A stretch of DNA of 8,039 nt from Acidaminococcaceae bacterium (lineage in GTDB: Bacteria; Bacillota; Negativicutes; Acidaminococcales; Acidaminococcaceae). Within the stretch, counting starts at the first letter, position 1, and each line of letters starts with the position of its first letter. The notes below the pieces were generated by a model. That model had not been told where the DNA came from, searched no databases, and worked only from the letters and a program-made list of their open reading frames with translations. The position numbers were made by a program, and so were the translations under genes. The DNA is taken from contig JAKSOM010000040.1 in NCBI GenBank assembly GCA_024405585.1, positions 1-8,039 of the forward strand, in the 5' to 3' direction. This document shows, in pieces, positions 6,292 to 8,039 of the stretch.

Positions 6292-7551
6292 TTGGAAAAG
6301 TTACTTGTTTGTGGCGGCAAACAACTTGTGGGCAGGATTACGGTAGGCGGGGCCAAGAATGCGGTGTTGCCGATTATTATTGCCGCACTATTGGCAAAAA
6401 CTCCCAGTCGTTTTGATGAAGTGCCCAAATTGGATGATGTGGAGACCATTTGCAATGTCTTGCGTCATTTGGGGGTGAAGGTTGATGACTCTGTTGATCA
6501 CAATTTGGTTATTGACAGCAGTGAAATCACCAGCTTTGAACCGCCCTATGATTTGGTTTCGACTATGAGAGCATCGTTTTTGGTGTTGGGTCCTCTGATT
6601 GCCCGTATGGGATGGGCCAGAATTTCTATGCCCGGGGGTTGTGCTATTGGGTCCCGTCCTATTGATATCCACCTGAAGGCCTTTGAGGCCATGGGGGTGA
6701 AGATCGAGCAGGGGTATGGTTATATTGAGGCCAGTGCTCCGGATGGGGTGAAGGGGGCCAGTGTTTACTTTGATTTTCCCAGTGTCGGTGCAACCGAGCA
6801 TGTCATGATGCTGGCGGTTCTGGCTCAGGGGCATACGGTGCTGGAGAATGTGGCCCAGGAACCGGAAATAGTGGATTTGGCCAACTATCTCAATAAGATG
6901 GGTGCCAAGGTCCGCGGTGCAGGTACGGCTACCATCAAAATTGATGGGGTGGAACAGTTGTACGGAACTGACTATACGATTATCCCGGATAGGATTGAAG
7001 CGGGGACGTATATGATTGCTGCCGCCATGACCGGTGGGGATGTGCTGATTGAAAATGTTTTGCCGGAACATCAGAAACCGTTGACTGCCAAGCTGCGTGA
7101 GGCAGGGGCAATTGTTGAAGAGGATGTGGACCGGATTCATGTGATTAGCAATGGCCGGTTGAAGGCGGTGGATGTGAAGACCATGCCTTTTCCGGGGTTT
7201 CCTACTGACATGCAGGCTCAGATGATGGCCATGTTGGTGATGTCCGAAGGACACAGCAGGATAACGGAAACGGTTTTTGAAAACAGGTTCATGCATGTCA
7301 ATGAATTGGTACGGATGGGGGCAAAGATAACTACGGAGGGACGCAGTGCATCGATTGAAGGGCCGGTCCGTTTGACCGGCTGTAAGGTGAGATGTACTGA
7401 CCTCAGGGCAGGTGCCGCCATGATTTTGGCGGGACTTGTGGCGGAAGGAGTGACCACCATCGGTGATTTGCATCATATAGACAGGGGTTACGAAGATATT
7501 GTGGGTAAATTACAGGGTCTGGGCGCTGATATAAAGAGAGTAAAGGAGTAA
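6292..7551 (+). CDS. murA: UDP-N-acetylglucosamine 1-carboxyvinyltransferase (MurA)
   Basis: MurA transfers enolpyruvate from phosphoenolpyruvate to UDP-N-acetylglucosamine, the first committed step of peptidoglycan synthesis, in the cytoplasm. The 419-residue length fits the family. Key residues are present: Lys22-Asn23 in [10 protein letters not shown], the active-site loop [11 protein letters not shown] with catalytic Cys117 (E. coli Cys115, the fosfomycin target), Asp306 in GFPTDMQAQ (E. coli Asp305) and Arg398 in HIDRGY (E. coli Arg397). Cys at the loop predicts normal fosfomycin sensitivity of this enzyme. I place the start at the TTG at 6292-6294 because GAGGTGG (6280-6286) lies 5 bases upstream and the protein then begins [12 protein letters not shown], as expected for MurA. 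A GTG at 6283 overlaps that ribosome site. Firmicutes often carry two MurA paralogues; which one this is cannot be decided here. The mreB-like gene follows after 4 bases. Confidence 0.97.
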   Translation: MEKLLVCGGKQLVGRITVGGAKNAVLPIIIAALLAKTPSRFDEVPKLDDVETICNVLRHLGVKVDDSVDHNLVIDSSEITSFEPPYDLVSTMRASFLVLGPLIARMGWARISMPGGCAIGSRPIDIHLKAFEAMGVKIEQGYGYIEASAPDGVKGASVYFDFPSVGATEHVMMLAVLAQGHTVLENVAQEPEIVDLANYLNKMGAKVRGAGTATIKIDGVEQLYGTDYTIIPDRIEAGTYMIAAAMTGGDVLIENVLPEHQKPLTAKLREAGAIVEEDVDRIHVISNGRLKAVDVKTMPFPGFPTDMQAQMMAMLVMSEGHSRITETVFENRFMHVNELVRMGAKITTEGRSASIEGPVRLTGCKVRCTDLRAGAAMILAGLVAEGVTTIGDLHHIDRGYEDIVGKLQGLGADIKRVKE

Positions 7552-7555
7552 AAAA

Positions 7556-8039
7556 ATGTTCAGGAGCAAGGATATCGGTATTGATTTGGGTACCGCCAAT
7601 ATTTTGGTTTACGAAAAAGGAAAAGGGATTGTCTTCAATGAGCCCAGTGTCGTGGCATTGGATAAGAAAAGTCAGAAGGTTCTGGCCATCGGCCATGAGG
7701 CAAGGGAGTTGTTGGGCCGTTCCCCGGATAATATTATGACTGTGCATCCGCTGAAAGAAGGGGTTATCGCCAAATATACCCTTACACAAAAGATGTTGTC
7801 CATGATTATTGACAGGGTCTGCGGACGCAGTTTGTTCTTTAAGCCCAGGGTTATGGTTTGTGTGCCCGTAGGCATCAGCAGTGTGGAGAAAAGAGCAGTG
7901 TTGGAAGCGGCCATGCATGGCGGTGCGTCCAAAACCTATTTGATTGAGGAACCTATGGCTGCGGCCACGGGAGCGGGGGGGTATATTGGTTTGCCCAGGG
8001 GGAAGATGGAGGTGGATCTCGGCGGCCGGAAGGTGACGC
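7556..8039 (+). CDS. mreB: MreB/Mbl-type bacterial actin, 5' part
   Basis: The first 161 codons of a rod-shape actin homologue are present; the window ends inside the gene. MreB-type filaments under the inner membrane guide the elongation machinery for peptidoglycan. The ATG at 7556 follows AAAGGAG (7542-7548) by 7 bases. Recognisable parts are the phosphate-1 loop DIGIDLGTANILVY (6-19), KGKGIVFNEPSVVALD (21-36), HPLKEGVIA (64-72), PRVMVCVPVGISSVEKRAV (97-115) and IEEPMAA (130-136). Position next to murA recalls the mbl neighbourhood of Bacillus subtilis, so the paralogue (MreB or Mbl) is not settled. The last codons are odd: the phosphate-2 loop normally reads VDIGGGTT, but here it reads VDLGGRKVT, preceded by a run of seven G and GAGGYIG where GAG-x-x-IG is usual. 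This may be true divergence or base errors at a contig end. Confidence 0.9.
   Translation, partial: MFRSKDIGIDLGTANILVYEKGKGIVFNEPSVVALDKKSQKVLAIGHEARELLGRSPDNIMTVHPLKEGVIAKYTLTQKMLSMIIDRVCGRSLFFKPRVMVCVPVGISSVEKRAVLEAAMHGGASKTYLIEEPMAAATGAGGYIGLPRGKMEVDLGGRKVT

Noticed and set aside
6388..7476. Open frame of 362 codons on the minus strand across murA
   Set aside because: It lies antisense to an unmistakable murA, is rich in His, Pro, Arg and Asn as expected for a complement-strand shadow, and has no domain or ribosome site.
7403..7918. Minus-strand open frame of 171 codons over the murA-mreB junction
   Set aside because: It is antisense to two conserved genes and to their ribosome site; the plus-strand reading is decisive.
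1..8039. CRISPR array, insertion sequence, phage or defence genes
   Set aside because: I saw no spaced direct repeats, transposase or integrase motifs, or defence-type domains. The tRNA shows no duplicated 3' end suggesting an integrated element within this window.

Overview
The window looks like chromosomal DNA of a diderm Firmicute (Negativicutes type; genus not determinable). Three things point there. The tRNA-Leu and the adjacent murA and mreB/mbl genes look Firmicute-like. A complete YbhGFSR-type exporter with a membrane-fusion protein implies a second membrane. A signal-peptide protein sits in the same run of genes. This placement is inference, not a database result. The DNA appears to be of roughly balanced base composition, and the genes are densely packed.

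Layout. Positions 1-207 hold the 3' end of a gene resembling the LarA (nickel-dependent lactate racemase) family. A hairpin with A- and T-tracts (217-248) can terminate transcription from both sides. On the minus strand, 4789 down to 253, four overlapping genes form one operon: membrane-fusion protein, double-ATPase ABC protein, and two ABC-2 permeases. This is the same gene order as Escherichia coli ybhG-ybhF-ybhS-ybhR. Positions 4790-4944 are an AT-rich divergent promoter region. On the plus strand a strong promoter drives tRNA-Leu(UAG) (4945-5029). With no visible terminator, four genes follow: an unrecognised exported protein (5056-6096), a 61-residue coiled-coil protein (6096-6281), murA (6292-7551, TTG start) and the 5' part of an mreB/mbl gene (7556 to the window end).

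How the parts work together. The minus-strand operon should encode one tripartite-type exporter: the ATPase powers a heterodimer of the two permeases, and the fusion protein carries substrate across the periplasm. The plus-strand run groups peptidoglycan precursor synthesis (MurA) with the cytoskeleton that positions wall synthesis (MreB). The two unknown proteins between tRNA-Leu and murA are therefore candidates for envelope functions.

Nothing here amounts to a clearly new defence or mobile system; I see no CRISPR array, insertion sequence or phage gene. The points most worth a second look are the C at position 33 of the tRNA anticodon loop, the tRNA-led envelope gene run with two unknown proteins, the one-working-site/one-degenerate-site pattern in the ABC ATPase, and the odd end of the mreB reading frame.
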